Shown: positions 30,010 through 40,050, counted from the stretch's first letter. The stretch: 64,000 nt of DNA from Agromyces cerinus subsp. cerinus (GCF_900142065.1 NZ_FSRJ01000001.1:744001-808000); one strand, 5' to 3'. Numbers and translations: made by a program. The notes: a model not told the origin generated them from the sequence alone.

Positions 30010-30934
30010 GCAGACGACCGTTCCCGGCGTCACGCGTCCATCGCCGCCCGACGTCGATCGAGTGGCCGCATCCCGCGCCGCCGTGGCGGCGCGACGCGCC
30101 CGGGCGACCGTCAAGTCGGCGATCGCGGCGGGTTCGCGAAGCCCGCTCGACGTGCTGCGCGAGGCCTTCGAGTCGCCTGACGGCGTCGAGGGGCGCCTGC
30201 GCGTCACCGAGTTCCTCACCTCGATCCCCGCGATCGGGCAGACGAAGTCCGCGCGCATCATGGAGGAGCTCGAGATCTCTCCGTCGAAGCGCCTCGGCGG
30301 CCTCGGCCGGCTGCAGCGACGGCGTCTCCGCGAGTTCCTCGCGGACTGGGTCTCCGCCCACGGCGGCACGGGCGACCGGCTCGTGGTGCTCGCCGGGCCG
30401 ACCGCGGTCGGCAAGGGGACCGTCGCCGAGTACATCCGACGCCATCACCCCGATGTGCGCCTCTCGGTCTCTGCGACGACGCGTCAGCCGCGGCCCGGCG
30501 AGGTCGAGGGCGAGAGCTACTTCTTCGTCGACGACGCCGAGTTCGACCGCATGGTCGAGGCCGGCGAACTCCTCGAGTGGGCGACCGTGCACAACGCCTC
30601 GCGTTACGGCACCCCGCGCAAGGCCGTCGAAGAGGCGATCGCGGCGGGCAACAGCGTGCTGCTCGAGATCGACATCCAGGGTGCACGGTCGGTCCGCCGC
30701 GCCGCACCCGAGGCGACACTCGTCTTCCTGCTGCCGCCGAGCTGGGACGAACTCGTGCGCCGACTCGTCGGCCGCGGCACCGAGAGTCCGGCCGAACAGC
30801 AGCGCCGACTCGAGACCGCGAAGGTCGAACTGGCCGCCGTCGAGGAGTTCGATCACCAGGTCGTGAACCATGACGTCGCCGAAGCGGCGCAGGAGGTCGT
30901 AGACTTGATGAGATCTCGCAAGGGTCGGCGTTGA
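30002..30934 (+). CDS. gmk: Guanylate kinase fused to an N-terminal mIHF (actinobacterial integration host factor) domain
   Basis: The product has 310 residues in one unbroken frame. Residues about 17-117 match mycobacterial mIHF (Rv1388): [35 protein letters not shown] (in part), [13 protein letters not shown], and a basic [10 protein letters not shown] helix. This is the helix-two-turn-helix DNA-binding protein that shapes the nucleoid. Residues 127-310 are guanylate kinase (GMP to GDP): P-loop GPTAVGKGT with Lys138, [26 protein letters not shown] and [12 protein letters not shown]. In mycobacteria the two are adjacent separate genes. No Met start lies between the domains. GTG start within the pyrF stop (GTGTCTGA). 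Confidence 0.93.
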   Translation: MSEQTTVPGVTRPSPPDVDRVAASRAAVAARRARATVKSAIAAGSRSPLDVLREAFESPDGVEGRLRVTEFLTSIPAIGQTKSARIMEELEISPSKRLGGLGRLQRRRLREFLADWVSAHGGTGDRLVVLAGPTAVGKGTVAEYIRRHHPDVRLSVSATTRQPRPGEVEGESYFFVDDAEFDRMVEAGELLEWATVHNASRYGTPRKAVEEAIAAGNSVLLEIDIQGARSVRRAAPEATLVFLLPPSWDELVRRLVGRGTESPAEQQRRLETAKVELAAVEEFDHQVVNHDVAEAAQEVVDLMRSRKGRR

Positions 30935-30998
30935 GCTGCCCTCGCCACGACTTTCCGCGCACTGAGGGTGCGCACCCCACGATCTAAGGAGTCATTCC

Positions 30999-31256
30999 AT
31001 GGCTGAGAAGCTGTCCGGCATCATCGATCCGCCCATCGACGACCTGCTCTCGAAGGTCGACTCGAAGTACCAGCTGGTCATCTTCGCGTCCAAGCGCGCG
31101 CGCCAGATCAACGACTACTACGCCGACCTGCACGAGGGCAGCCTCTTCGACAACGTCGGCCCGCTCGTGGACTCCTCGATCGACGACAAGCCGCTGTCGG
31201 TCGCGATGCACGAGATCAACGAAGACAAGCTCCGGCTCCGCCCGATCGCCGAGTGA
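30999..31256 (+). CDS. rpoZ: RNA polymerase omega subunit
   Basis: Omega helps assemble and stabilise the beta-prime subunit. The product has 85 residues. The conserved core reads [26 protein letters not shown] (in part), and the C-terminal part has [17 protein letters not shown]. The ATG follows TAAGGAG at a good distance. A 64-bp gap separates it from gmk. gmk-rpoZ adjacency is conserved even in E. coli. Confidence 0.97.
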   Translation: MAEKLSGIIDPPIDDLLSKVDSKYQLVIFASKRARQINDYYADLHEGSLFDNVGPLVDSSIDDKPLSVAMHEINEDKLRLRPIAE

Positions 31257-31269
31257 TCCGGAGGGCCGG

Positions 31270-32547
31270 ATGACTCGGCTCAACATCGTCGTCGGCATCA
31301 CCGGCGGCATCGCCGCGTACAAGGCCGTCGGCGTCGTGCGAGCGCTCGTGCTCGCCGGCCACGACGTGCACGTCGTGCCGACCGAGGGCGCGCTGCGCTT
31401 CGTCGGTCGGCCGACGCTCGAAGCGATCTCGCGCAACCCGGTGCACACCGAGTTGTACGAGGGCGTCGCCGAGGTGCGGCACGTCGCCATCGGCCAGGCC
31501 GCCGACCTCATCGTGATCGCCCCCGCGACCGCGAACTCGATCGCGAAGCTCGCGACGGGACTCGCCGACGACCTGCTCGGCAACACGCTGCTCGCGAGCG
31601 AGGCGCCCGTCGTCATCGCACCGGCCATGCACACCGAGATGTGGCGGCACCCCGCCACTCAGGCGAACGTCGAGACGCTCCGTTCGCGCGGCGTCACGAT
31701 CGTGGGCCCCGCCGTCGGCCAGCTCACCGGTGCCGACAGCGGCCCCGGCCGCATGGAGGAGCCCGACGAGATCGTGCGGTTCGCGCTCGAACGCGTGCTG
31801 GGCGACGGCTCGGGCGCCGCGGCATCCGCAAATCATGCCGACCTCGCCGGTCGCCGCGTCGTGGTGAGCGCGGGCGGCACACGCGAGCCCCTCGATCCCG
31901 TGCGCTTCCTCGGCAACCGCTCGAGCGGCAAGCAGGGCATCGCGATCGCCGAGGCCGCTCGCGAGCGCGGTGCGCACGTCACGCTCATCGCCGCGAACCT
32001 CGAGGTCGCCGAGCCCGAGGGCTGCGACATCCGCCGTGTGTCGACCGCGCTCGAGCTGCAGGCCGCGGTGACCGAGGTCGCACACGGCGCCGACGTCGTC
32101 GTGATGGCCGCCGCCGTCGCCGACTACCGGCCGGCGAACGTGAGCGAAGGCAAGATCAAGAAGGACCAGAGCGACGACGGGCTGACGCTCGAACTCGTGC
32201 GCAATCCCGATATCCTCGCGGGCCTCGGCCATGCGGAGCACCCGGGCACGCTGCTGGTCGGCTTCGCAGCCGAGACCGAGCCCGACGACGACCGCATCAT
32301 CGCGCTCGGCCGCGCCAAGCGCGAGGCGAAGGGCGCCGACCTGCTCGTCGTCAACCGCGTCGGCTGGAACGAGGGCTTCGCGAGCGACGAGAACCGGGTC
32401 GTCGTGATCGGCCGGGACGGCGATGTCGTCACACGAGCACATGGAACGAAACAGTCGGTGGCGCATGACATCCTCGATGTGGTGGTCGCGGAAGTGACCG
32501 CCGTCACCACCGCGACGACCTCGAAGGAACACGAGCCCACCCCATGA
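31270..32547 (+). CDS. coaBC: Bifunctional phosphopantothenoylcysteine decarboxylase / phosphopantothenate-cysteine ligase
   Basis: CoaBC carries out two consecutive coenzyme A steps. The product has 425 residues. The N-terminal flavoprotein CoaC half has [12 protein letters not shown], the [20 protein letters not shown] segment (in part) and PAMHTEMW. The CoaB half begins near residue 195 with [24 protein letters not shown] (in part), then AAAVADYRP and KIKK. It lies between rpoZ and metK, overlapping metK by 4 bp. Confidence 0.98.
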   Translation: MTRLNIVVGITGGIAAYKAVGVVRALVLAGHDVHVVPTEGALRFVGRPTLEAISRNPVHTELYEGVAEVRHVAIGQAADLIVIAPATANSIAKLATGLADDLLGNTLLASEAPVVIAPAMHTEMWRHPATQANVETLRSRGVTIVGPAVGQLTGADSGPGRMEEPDEIVRFALERVLGDGSGAAASANHADLAGRRVVVSAGGTREPLDPVRFLGNRSSGKQGIAIAEAARERGAHVTLIAANLEVAEPEGCDIRRVSTALELQAAVTEVAHGADVVVMAAAVADYRPANVSEGKIKKDQSDDGLTLELVRNPDILAGLGHAEHPGTLLVGFAAETEPDDDRIIALGRAKREAKGADLLVVNRVGWNEGFASDENRVVVIGRDGDVVTRAHGTKQSVAHDILDVVVAEVTAVTTATTSKEHEPTP

Positions 32548-33737
32548 GCGCACTCCGCCGCTTCACGTCCGAGTCCGTCACCGAGGGTCACCCCGACAAG
32601 CTCTGCGACCAGATCTCCGACTCGATCCTCGACGCGCTGCTGCGCGAAGACCCGAACAGCCGGGTCGCCGTCGAGACCCTCGTGACGACGGGACTCGTGC
32701 ACGTCGCGGGCGAGGTCACGACGAGCGGGTACGTCGAGATCCCGGCGATCGTGCGCGAGCGGGTCACCTCGATCGGTTACGACTCCTCCGACGCCTGGTT
32801 CGACGGGCGCTCCTGCGGCGTCTCCGTCTCGATCGGCGGCCAGTCGCCCGACATCGCCCAGGGCGTCGACCACGCGTTCGAGTCCCGTGAGGGGTCGAGC
32901 GTCGATGCCCTCGACATGCAGGGCGCCGGCGACCAGGGCATCATGTTCGGCTACGCCACGCGCGAGACCCCCGAGCTCATGCCGGTGCCGATCTGGCTCG
33001 CGCACCGCCTCGCCGAGCGGCTGTCGGCCGTGCGCAAGAACGGCGAGCTCGACTACCTCCGCCCCGACGGCAAGACCCAGGTCACGATCGGCTACGACGG
33101 CCAGGTGCCGAAGACGGTCGAGACGGTCGTGCTCTCGACGCAGCACACGCTCGCGGTGTCGACCGAGCAGCTCCGCGCCGAGGTCGAGGAGCTCGTGATC
33201 CGCCCGGTGCTCGACACGGTGGAGCTGGCCCGGCCCGATCTCGACGTGCTCATCAACCCCACCGGTCGCTTCGAGATCGGCGGCCCGCAGGGCGACGCCG
33301 GCCTCACCGGCCGCAAGATCATCATCGACACCTACGGCGGCGCGAGCCGACACGGCGGCGGCGCGTTCAGCGGCAAGGACCCGTCGAAGGTCGACCGCTC
33401 GGCGGCGTACGCGATGCGCTGGGTCGCGAAGAACGCGGTCGCAGCTGGTCTCGCCGATCGTCTCGAACTGCAGGTGGCGTACGCCATCGGCAAGGCGGCG
33501 CCCGTCGGGCTCTACGTGGAGACCTTCGGCACCGGCGCGCTGCCCGACGAGCAGATCACCGCCGCGATCCGCGAGGTGTTCGACCTGCGGCCCGCGGCGA
33601 TCATCCGCGACCTCGACCTGCTGCGACCGATCTACGCCCAGACCGCGAGCTACGGCCACTTCGGCCGTGAGCTGCCCGACTTCACCTGGGAGCGCCTCGA
33701 CCGCGTCGACGACCTCCGCTCCGCTTCCGGGCTCTGA
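32544..33737 (+). CDS. metK: S-adenosylmethionine synthetase
   Basis: MetK makes S-adenosylmethionine from methionine and ATP. The product has 397 residues. Signatures are [20 protein letters not shown] (in part), [12 protein letters not shown] and [19 protein letters not shown]. Normal length and complete. Coupled to coaBC by the ATGA overlap and followed one base later by priA. Confidence 0.99.
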   Translation: MSALRRFTSESVTEGHPDKLCDQISDSILDALLREDPNSRVAVETLVTTGLVHVAGEVTTSGYVEIPAIVRERVTSIGYDSSDAWFDGRSCGVSVSIGGQSPDIAQGVDHAFESREGSSVDALDMQGAGDQGIMFGYATRETPELMPVPIWLAHRLAERLSAVRKNGELDYLRPDGKTQVTIGYDGQVPKTVETVVLSTQHTLAVSTEQLRAEVEELVIRPVLDTVELARPDLDVLINPTGRFEIGGPQGDAGLTGRKIIIDTYGGASRHGGGAFSGKDPSKVDRSAAYAMRWVAKNAVAAGLADRLELQVAYAIGKAAPVGLYVETFGTGALPDEQITAAIREVFDLRPAAIIRDLDLLRPIYAQTASYGHFGRELPDFTWERLDRVDDLRSASGL

Positions 33738-33738
33738 C

Positions 33739-35697
33739 GTGGCAGGCGGCTCCGTCGCCCGCGTGCTCGTCGATTCGCCGCTGCCGCAACTCGACCAGCT
33801 CTTCGACTACGCCGTGCCCGAGCGGCTGCGCGAGGCCGCCGTCGCCGGGGTGCGCGTGCGCGTTCCGCTGCGTTCGGGCGGGCGCATCGCCAACGGATGG
33901 CTCGTCGAGGTCGCCTCGTCGAGCGAGTTCGAGGGTCGCCTCAGCGAGCTCGACGACGTCGTCTCCGAGGTGCCACTGCTGATGCCCGAGGTGTGGGCGC
34001 TGGCACGGGCCGCTGCCGATCGGGCGGCCGGCAACGCCGGAGACATCCTGCGAGTCGCCATCCCGAGCCGCTATGTGCGGGCCGAGCGGGCGTGGCGGGC
34101 CGCCGATCCCGATCCGGGCGAACTGCCGGGGCCCGGCGCGGCGATCCCCGGTTACGAACGCGGTCGCATCGAGACGGGCATCGACGCGGGCCAGCGGATG
34201 GCTCTGGCCGCCGACCCCCGCCCCGTGCGACTCGACTCGGGCGAATGGGTCGGAGCTTGGGCCGCGACGCTCGCGGCTGCTGCGGCGCACACGCTCGCAG
34301 CCGACCGCTCGAGCCTCATCATCGTGCCCGACTACCGCGATCAGGAACAGCTGCAGGCGGCGCTCGCCGATCGCGTCGACCCGAGACGGGTGCTCCGCAC
34401 CGATGCCCGGCAGACCGGCGGCGAACGGTTCCGTGCATTCCTCGACGCCACCGGCGCCGACGCGCGCGTGGTCATCGGCAACCGCTCGACCGTCTACGCC
34501 CCGGCGTCGAGGCTCGGCCTCATCGCGATCTGGGACGACGGCGACTCGCTCCAGAACGAGCAGCTCGCGCCGGGCGTGCATCCGCGCGATGCCGCCCTCA
34601 TCCGTCAGGAGCAGTCGGGTGCCGCCCTGCTCTTCCTCGGGCACAGCCGCAGCGTCGAGGTCGAACGACTCGTCGAGATCGGGTGGGTGCACGAGGTGCC
34701 GCCCGTCAGGCATGTGCGGCCCAAGGTCATCCCGACCGAGCAGCAGGCGTCGCCCGAGCCCGGTTCGGCGCGCATCCCGTCGAGCGCCTGGCGCGCAGCG
34801 CAGCAGGCGCTCCTCGACGGACCGGTGCTCGTGCAGGTCGCGCGGCCCGGTCACGCGCCGATGCTCACGTGCGACCGCTGCCGTGAACCGGCGCGCTGCT
34901 CGGCGTGCGGCGGCGCCCTGGTGGTGCCGCGGAGCGGTGGCGACCCCCGCTGCGTGCTGTGCGGCACGAGTGCGAGCACTTGGCGATGCCCGGTGTGCGA
35001 GGCCACGAAGCTCCGCGCGGCGACGGTCGGGGCGAGCCGCACGGCCGAAGAACTCGGTCGCGCGTTCCCGAAGGCCCGCGTCATCCTGTCCGACGGCGAG
35101 CGACCGGTGCTGAAGGTCGGCGCCGAACCCGCGCTCGTCGTCGCGACCCGCGGCGCCGAACCCATCGCCGACGGCGGCTACCGTGCCGTGCTCCTCCTCG
35201 ACGGCGAGCGGATGCTGCTGCGCGAGTCGCTCCGCGTCGCTGAGGACTGCCTGCGCTGGTGGGCCAACGCCGCGGCGCTCGCTGCTCCCGGCGCGCCGAT
35301 CTACCTCGTCGGGGTGGCAGGCGCGCTCGCGCAGTCGCTGACGTCGTGGCGGCTCTCCGAGTGGGCGAGCGGCGAGCTCGCGAGCCGCCGGGCCCTGCGG
35401 TTCCCGCCGGCGGTGCGCGTGGCGAGCGTGACGGCAGCACCTGCCCTGGTCGCCAAGGCACTCGATGCAGCACGCGACGCCGCGCCCGGCGTCGACTCGC
35501 TCGGCCCGGTGCCGGCCGACGAGGGGCTCGAACGCGGCATCGTGCGCTTCGACTACGCGGCCGGTGTCGCGGTCGCCAAGGCCCTGAGGGCGGAGATGAT
35601 CCGGGTCGCGACCGAGCGGCGACGCCCGGTCGCCGGGCAGCCGCCGAAGCGGCCGGCGGTGCTCCGAGTGCGCTTCGACGACCCCGAGGTCCCGTAG
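33739..35697 (+). CDS. priA: PriA-like primosomal protein N', helicase motifs lost
   Basis: The product has 652 residues from GTG one base after the metK stop. The N-terminal 3' DNA-binding domain has VARVLVDSPLPQLDQLFDYAVP (in part). The zinc-binding insertion near residues 378-418 keeps paired cysteines (CDRC, CSAC, CVLC, CPVC). The Walker A lysine motif is missing, and the DEXH position reads IWDDGDS, as in other actinobacterial PriA proteins, which are thought not to be active helicases. The reading frame is intact and long, so this is a family feature rather than decay. Probably a primosome scaffold; the role is inferred. Confidence 0.92.
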   Translation: MAGGSVARVLVDSPLPQLDQLFDYAVPERLREAAVAGVRVRVPLRSGGRIANGWLVEVASSSEFEGRLSELDDVVSEVPLLMPEVWALARAAADRAAGNAGDILRVAIPSRYVRAERAWRAADPDPGELPGPGAAIPGYERGRIETGIDAGQRMALAADPRPVRLDSGEWVGAWAATLAAAAAHTLAADRSSLIIVPDYRDQEQLQAALADRVDPRRVLRTDARQTGGERFRAFLDATGADARVVIGNRSTVYAPASRLGLIAIWDDGDSLQNEQLAPGVHPRDAALIRQEQSGAALLFLGHSRSVEVERLVEIGWVHEVPPVRHVRPKVIPTEQQASPEPGSARIPSSAWRAAQQALLDGPVLVQVARPGHAPMLTCDRCREPARCSACGGALVVPRSGGDPRCVLCGTSASTWRCPVCEATKLRAATVGASRTAEELGRAFPKARVILSDGERPVLKVGAEPALVVATRGAEPIADGGYRAVLLLDGERMLLRESLRVAEDCLRWWANAAALAAPGAPIYLVGVAGALAQSLTSWRLSEWASGELASRRALRFPPAVRVASVTAAPALVAKALDAARDAAPGVDSLGPVPADEGLERGIVRFDYAAGVAVAKALRAEMIRVATERRRPVAGQPPKRPAVLRVRFDDPEVP

Positions 35698-35724
35698 TCG
35701 GTACGTCGTCGGCGACAATGGAGT

Positions 35725-36660
35725 GTGCAGAAGCTCCGCATCGTCTTCGCCGGCACTCCTGCCGTCGCCATCCCGTCGCTCGAACGTCTCGCGGCGAGCG
35801 GCCATGACCTCGTCGGCGTCGTGACCCGGCAGCCCGCCCCGCTCGGGCGCAAGCGCGTGCTGACGCCGTCGCCCGTCGCCCAGGCCGCGTCGCGACTCGG
35901 CGTGCCGCTGATCGAGGCCAATCGCCTCGACGCCGACGCGACGGGGCAGATCGCAGCGCTGGCACCCGATCTCGGCGTCATCGTCGCCTACGGCGGCCTC
36001 GTACGCGAGCCGCTGCTGTCGACTCCGGTGCACGGCTGGATCAACCTGCACTTCTCGCTGCTGCCGGCCTGGCGCGGGGCCGCGCCCGTGCAGCACTCGC
36101 TCATCGCGGGCGACTCGGTCACGGGGGCGTCCGTGTTCCAGCTCGTGCCCGAACTCGACGCGGGCGAGGTGTTCGCCGAGCTGCGGCATCCGCTGCAGGG
36201 CGATGAGACGGCCGGCGAACTGCTCGGCGAACTCGCGGACTCCGGGGCCGGGCTCCTCGGCCAGGTCGTGGACGCCATCGCCGACGGCACCGCACGAGGG
36301 GTGCCGCAGCACGGCGAGCCGAGCCTCGCTCCGAAGCTGTCGATCGACGATGCCCGTCTCGACTGGACGCGCCCCGCGGATGAGGTGCGCGCACGGTTCC
36401 GCGGCGTGACACCGGAACCCGGCGCATGGACGACGATCGACGAGCAGCGGGTCAAGGTGCTCGACCTCGTCGCGCCCGCCGCCGGCGATGACGTCCCCGC
36501 ACTGTCACCCGGCGAACTCGTGCTCGCTGCCCGCCGCGTGCTCATCGGCACGGCGACGACGCCGCTCGAGCTGCGCCGGGTGCAACCGGCCGGCAAGCCG
36601 GCCATGGACGCGGGCGACTGGTGGCGCGGCTCCGGCCGCACCACGGCGGTGGCACGATGA
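35725..36660 (+). CDS. fmt: Methionyl-tRNA formyltransferase
   Basis: Fmt formylates initiator Met-tRNA. The product has 311 residues. N-terminal IVFAGTPAVAIPSL, INLHFSLLPAWRGAAPVQ with the catalytic Asn/His, and the C-terminal OB domain are all present. The GTG start is the second of two overlapping GTGs. GACAAT ends 5 nt before it, a weaker case for a leaderless transcript. A def gene is not adjacent. It overlaps rsmB by 4 bp. Confidence 0.97.
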   Translation: MQKLRIVFAGTPAVAIPSLERLAASGHDLVGVVTRQPAPLGRKRVLTPSPVAQAASRLGVPLIEANRLDADATGQIAALAPDLGVIVAYGGLVREPLLSTPVHGWINLHFSLLPAWRGAAPVQHSLIAGDSVTGASVFQLVPELDAGEVFAELRHPLQGDETAGELLGELADSGAGLLGQVVDAIADGTARGVPQHGEPSLAPKLSIDDARLDWTRPADEVRARFRGVTPEPGAWTTIDEQRVKVLDLVAPAAGDDVPALSPGELVLAARRVLIGTATTPLELRRVQPAGKPAMDAGDWWRGSGRTTAVAR

Positions 36661-38120
36661 GCGGCGGGCGTGGCGGAAGCGCCGACGGCGGCCGGCGTCG
36701 CAGCAGCGGGGGAGCCTCGAGTCGCCCCGCGCAGTCCCGTCCGGCCCAGCCGCGCATCGCTCCCGCGCGCATCGTCGCCGTCGAGGTGCTCGAGGCCGTG
36801 CGCGCCGACGAGGCCTACGCGAACCTGCTGCTGCCCACGCGCATCCGTCGCGCCGGCCTCGACCGGGCCGACGCCGCGTTCGCGACCGAGCTGACCTACG
36901 GCACGCTCCGCATGCAGGGCTTCTACGACCGCGTGATCGAGCTCGCGGCGAACCGCCCGGCGTCGGCGATCGACCCCGCGGTGCTCGACGTGCTCCGGCT
37001 CGGCGCGCACCAGTTGCTGGCCACCCGCGTCGCCACCCATGCCGCGGTCAACGAGCAGGTCGAGCTCGCGCGACGCGTCGCCCCGAAGGCGGCGGGCTTC
37101 GCGAACGCCGTGCTCCGTACGATTTCGCGCACGTCTCCCGAGGAGTGGCGCGAACTCGTCGCCGAGGGGGCGAGCAGCGAAGACGCTCGCCTCGGAGCCG
37201 TCACGAGCCACCCCGAGTGGATCGTTCGCGCGCTTCGGACCGCCCTCGACCATGAGGGGCGGGCCGACGAGATCGAGCAACTGCTCGATGCCGACAACGC
37301 CTCGCCGCGCGTGAATCTCGCCGTGCTGCCTGGCCTCGACGTCGACACCGCCGACATCGAGGGCCTCGAACCCGACCCCTTCTCGCCGATCGGAGCGGTC
37401 GCCGCCGATCCGATCGCGGCAGCCGAGCGCTCGGGCGGTCGCATCCGGGTGCAGGACGAAGGCTCGCAGCTCGCCGCGCTGGCGCTGACACGGGCTCGAC
37501 CCGTCGAGTCGGGGGAGCACTGGCTCGACCTGTGCGCGGGCCCCGGCGGCAAGACGGCGGTGCTCGCGGCCGAGGCGCTCGCGGGCGGCGCGGTGCTCGC
37601 CGCGAACGAGACGGTTCCCGCTCGTGCCGAACTCGTGCGCAACGCGATCGTCGGCGTGCCGCTCGACGTCGAGGTGCACGTCGGTGACGGCCGCGAGCTC
37701 GACCTCGAGGCGCTCGGCGCTCCGGGCGGCTTCGACCGCATCCTGCTCGATGCCCCGTGCACCGGGCTCGGCGCGCTCCGTCGCCGCCCCGAGGCGCGAT
37801 GGCGCAAGGCCCCAGCGGATGTCGCCGAGCTCACGAAGCTCCAGGGGCAACTGTTCGACAGCGCCTTCGCCGCGCTCGCTCCGGGCGGCATCCTCGCCTA
37901 CGTCACGTGCTCGCCGCACACCGCGGAGACCCACGGCACCCTCGCGGCGGCGCTTCGCCGGGCCGGAGACGCGGCCGAGCAGCTCGACACGCGTTCCGTG
38001 ATCGACGGCGTGTCGCGGCATCCGCTCGACCTCGCGGGCGCGCCCGAGACGGTGCAGCTCTGGCCGCACCGGCACGGCACCGACGCGATGTTCATCGCGC
38101 TCGTGCGCAAGCGGGCCTGA
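36657..38120 (+). CDS. rsmB: 16S rRNA (cytosine-5)-methyltransferase RsmB
   Basis: RsmB methylates C967 of 16S rRNA (E. coli numbering). The product has 487 residues. A basic Gly/Ser/Arg-rich tail of about 35 residues precedes a NusB-like RNA-binding domain (residues about 38-165). The SAM-dependent domain has LCAGPGGKTAVLA, DAPCTGLGALRRRPEARW with the release Cys, and VTCSPHTAET with the nucleophile Cys. The ATG overlaps the fmt stop (ATGA). Confidence 0.96.
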   Translation: MSGGRGGSADGGRRRSSGGASSRPAQSRPAQPRIAPARIVAVEVLEAVRADEAYANLLLPTRIRRAGLDRADAAFATELTYGTLRMQGFYDRVIELAANRPASAIDPAVLDVLRLGAHQLLATRVATHAAVNEQVELARRVAPKAAGFANAVLRTISRTSPEEWRELVAEGASSEDARLGAVTSHPEWIVRALRTALDHEGRADEIEQLLDADNASPRVNLAVLPGLDVDTADIEGLEPDPFSPIGAVAADPIAAAERSGGRIRVQDEGSQLAALALTRARPVESGEHWLDLCAGPGGKTAVLAAEALAGGAVLAANETVPARAELVRNAIVGVPLDVEVHVGDGRELDLEALGAPGGFDRILLDAPCTGLGALRRRPEARWRKAPADVAELTKLQGQLFDSAFAALAPGGILAYVTCSPHTAETHGTLAAALRRAGDAAEQLDTRSVIDGVSRHPLDLAGAPETVQLWPHRHGTDAMFIALVRKRA

Positions 38121-38147
38121 GCGCAGGGTGCTGCCGACGCCGCTCGA

Positions 38148-38153
38148 TAGGGT
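38148..38153 (+). promoter_or_regulatory. -10 element of a probable leaderless rpe promoter
   Basis: TAGGGT ends 6 nt before the rpe ATG; no ribosome site intervenes. Confidence 0.5.
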
Positions 38154-38159
38154 GGCTGC

Positions 38160-38822
38160 ATGACGACGCGGATCAACCCGAGCATCCTCGCTGCCGACTT
38201 CGCGAACCTCGAGCACGAGCTCGGGCGCATCGCGAGCGCCGACCTCGTGCACGTCGACGTGATGGACAACCACTTCGTGCCGAACCTGACGTTCGGCCCG
38301 CAGATGGTCGGGCGCCTGCAGCAGGTCAGTCCGATCCCGCTCGACGTGCATCTCATGATCTCCGACGTCGACCGTTGGGCCCCGGGCTATGCCGAGCTCG
38401 GCGCCTTCTCGGTGACCTTCCACGCGGAGGCCACTGAGGCGCCGGTCGCGCTCGCGCGACGGCTCCGCGAGATCGGCGCGCGCGCCGGCATCGCGCTGAA
38501 GCCCGGCACCGACGTCGAGCCCTACCTCGAGCTGCTGCCCGAGTTCGACCAGGTGCTCGTGATGACCGTCGAGCCCGGCTTCGGCGGCCAGTCGTTCATG
38601 CCCGAGACGATGCCGAAGCTCGAGCGTCTCTCACGCGTGGTGCGCGAGACCGGCCTCGACGTCTGGCTCCAGGTCGACGGCGGCATCGCGCTCGACACGA
38701 TCGGCATCGCCGCAGCGGCGGGCGCGAACACCTTCGTGGCGGGTTCGGCGGTCTTCGGGGCCGAGGTGCCCGAAGATCGCATCACCGCGCTTCGTGATGC
38801 CGCGGTCGCGCACCGGCATTGA
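38160..38822 (+). CDS. rpe: Ribulose-phosphate 3-epimerase
   Basis: Rpe interconverts ribulose 5-phosphate and xylulose 5-phosphate in the pentose phosphate pathway. The product has 220 residues, a TIM barrel. Motifs are PSILAADFANL, HVDVMDNHFVPNLTFGP (metal ligands), HLMI, VMTVEPGFGGQSF and VDGGI. The 3' end has a second, slightly altered copy just downstream (38829-38865). Confidence 0.97.
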   Translation: MTTRINPSILAADFANLEHELGRIASADLVHVDVMDNHFVPNLTFGPQMVGRLQQVSPIPLDVHLMISDVDRWAPGYAELGAFSVTFHAEATEAPVALARRLREIGARAGIALKPGTDVEPYLELLPEFDQVLVMTVEPGFGGQSFMPETMPKLERLSRVVRETGLDVWLQVDGGIALDTIGIAAAAGANTFVAGSAVFGAEVPEDRITALRDAAVAHRH

Positions 38823-38865
38823 CCGGAACGCTTCGTGACGCCGCGATCGCGCACCGGCATCGACC
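38788..38865 (+). repeat. Duplicated 3' end of rpe
   Basis: 37 bp at 38788-38824 recur at 38829-38865 with 34 matches. The first copy encodes the last residues and stop of Rpe. The second is non-coding because its TGA equivalent became CGA and it lies beyond the stop. Confidence 0.85.
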
Positions 38866-38880
38866 CGCGCCCGGCACCGG

Positions 38881-38886
38881 TAGTCT
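38881..38886 (+). promoter_or_regulatory. -10 element of a probable leaderless hisE promoter
   Basis: TAGTCT ends 6 nt before the hisE GTG. Confidence 0.6.
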
Positions 38887-38892
38887 TGACGG

Positions 38893-39156
38893 GTGAAGAC
38901 CTTCGACGAGCTGTTCATCGAGCTCGCTGACAGAGCCGCCACCCGCCCCGAGGGCTCAGGCACCGTGCGCGAGCTCGACGCCGGCGTGCACGCCATCGGC
39001 AAGAAGATCGTCGAGGAGGCGGCCGAGGTGTGGATGGCCGCCGAGTACCAGAGCGACGACGAGACCGCCGAGGAGATCTCCCAGCTGCTGTACCACCTGC
39101 AGGTGCTCATGCTGGCGAAGGGGCTCTCGCCCGCCGACGTGTACCGACATCTCTGA
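38893..39156 (+). CDS. hisE: Phosphoribosyl-ATP pyrophosphatase
   Basis: HisE removes pyrophosphate from phosphoribosyl-ATP, the second histidine step. The product has 87 residues, all-alpha MazG-like. [16 protein letters not shown] and [14 protein letters not shown] carry the metal-binding acidic residues. First gene of the his cluster, with a leaderless-type promoter. Confidence 0.97.
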   Translation: MKTFDELFIELADRAATRPEGSGTVRELDAGVHAIGKKIVEEAAEVWMAAEYQSDDETAEEISQLLYHLQVLMLAKGLSPADVYRHL

Positions 39157-39200
39157 TCACGCCCATGGCCGATCAGAACCGTCGACACGAAAGTCAGGAA

Positions 39201-40043
39201 ATGCTCCGAATCGCCGTGCCCAACAAGGGCTCGCTTGCTGAAACCGCCGCGCAGATGCTGTGGGAGGCCGGGTACACCGGTCGCCGCGACCCGCGCGACC
39301 TGCACACCGCCGATCCCCGCAACGGGGTCGAGTTCTTCTACCTCCGCCCGCGCGACATCGCGACGTACGTCGGCTCCGGCGCACTCGACGTCGGCATCAC
39401 GGGTCGCGACCTCCTGCTCGATTCCGGTTCGGATGCCTCCGAGATCGCGCCGCTCGGATTCGGCGACTCGACCTTCCGCTTCGCCGGGCCGGCGGGCGCG
39501 TTCACCGATCTCACCGGACTCGAGGGCGTCCGGGTGGCCACGAGCTACCCGGGCCTCGTCGGCGCGTTCCTCGCCGGCCACGGCGTGACGCCGGCGAAGC
39601 TCGTCAAGCTCGACGGGGCGGTCGAGTCGGCGGTGCGCCTCGGCGTCGCCGACGCCGTCGCCGACGTCGTCTCGACGGGCTCGACGCTCCGACAGGCCGG
39701 CCTCGAGATCTTCGGCCCGGTCATCCTCGACTCCGAGGCCGTGCTCATCGGGTCCGGCATCGACAAGCCCGGCGCCTCGACCCTGCTCCGGCGCCTGCAG
39801 GGCGTGCTCGTCGCACGTCAGTACGTGCTGCTCGACTACGACGTGCCGCTCGAGCACCTCGAGCGCGCGACCGCCGCGGCACCCGGATTCGAGTCGCCGA
39901 CCGTGTCGCCGCTGCACGACCCAGAGTGGGTCGCCGTGCGCGTGATGATCCCGCGCACCGACATGAACCACGTCATGGACGAACTGTACGAACTCGGCGC
40001 GAGGGCGATCCTCGTCAGCGCCATCCACGCGGCCCGGTTGTGA
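39201..40043 (+). CDS. hisG: ATP phosphoribosyltransferase, long form
   Basis: HisG condenses ATP and PRPP, the first and feedback-regulated step of histidine synthesis. The product has 280 residues from ATG at 39201, where the family N-terminus [14 protein letters not shown] begins; an ATG at 39165 would add 12 unrelated residues. The PRPP-binding region reads [18 protein letters not shown]. The C-terminal ACT-like regulatory domain ([19 protein letters not shown] in part) marks the hexameric, histidine-inhibited long form. No HisZ is needed. Confidence 0.95.
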   Translation: MLRIAVPNKGSLAETAAQMLWEAGYTGRRDPRDLHTADPRNGVEFFYLRPRDIATYVGSGALDVGITGRDLLLDSGSDASEIAPLGFGDSTFRFAGPAGAFTDLTGLEGVRVATSYPGLVGAFLAGHGVTPAKLVKLDGAVESAVRLGVADAVADVVSTGSTLRQAGLEIFGPVILDSEAVLIGSGIDKPGASTLLRRLQGVLVARQYVLLDYDVPLEHLERATAAAPGFESPTVSPLHDPEWVAVRVMIPRTDMNHVMDELYELGARAILVSAIHAARL

Positions 40044-40050
40044 GGCGCCC

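Noticed and set aside
30966-30978. GGGTGCGCACCC palindrome before rpoZ as an operator or terminator
   Set aside because: It has no loop, no T-tract and no match to an operator I know.
33739-35697. priA as a pseudogene because helicase motifs are missing
   Set aside because: The frame is intact with conserved zinc cysteines, and loss of these motifs is usual for actinobacterial PriA.
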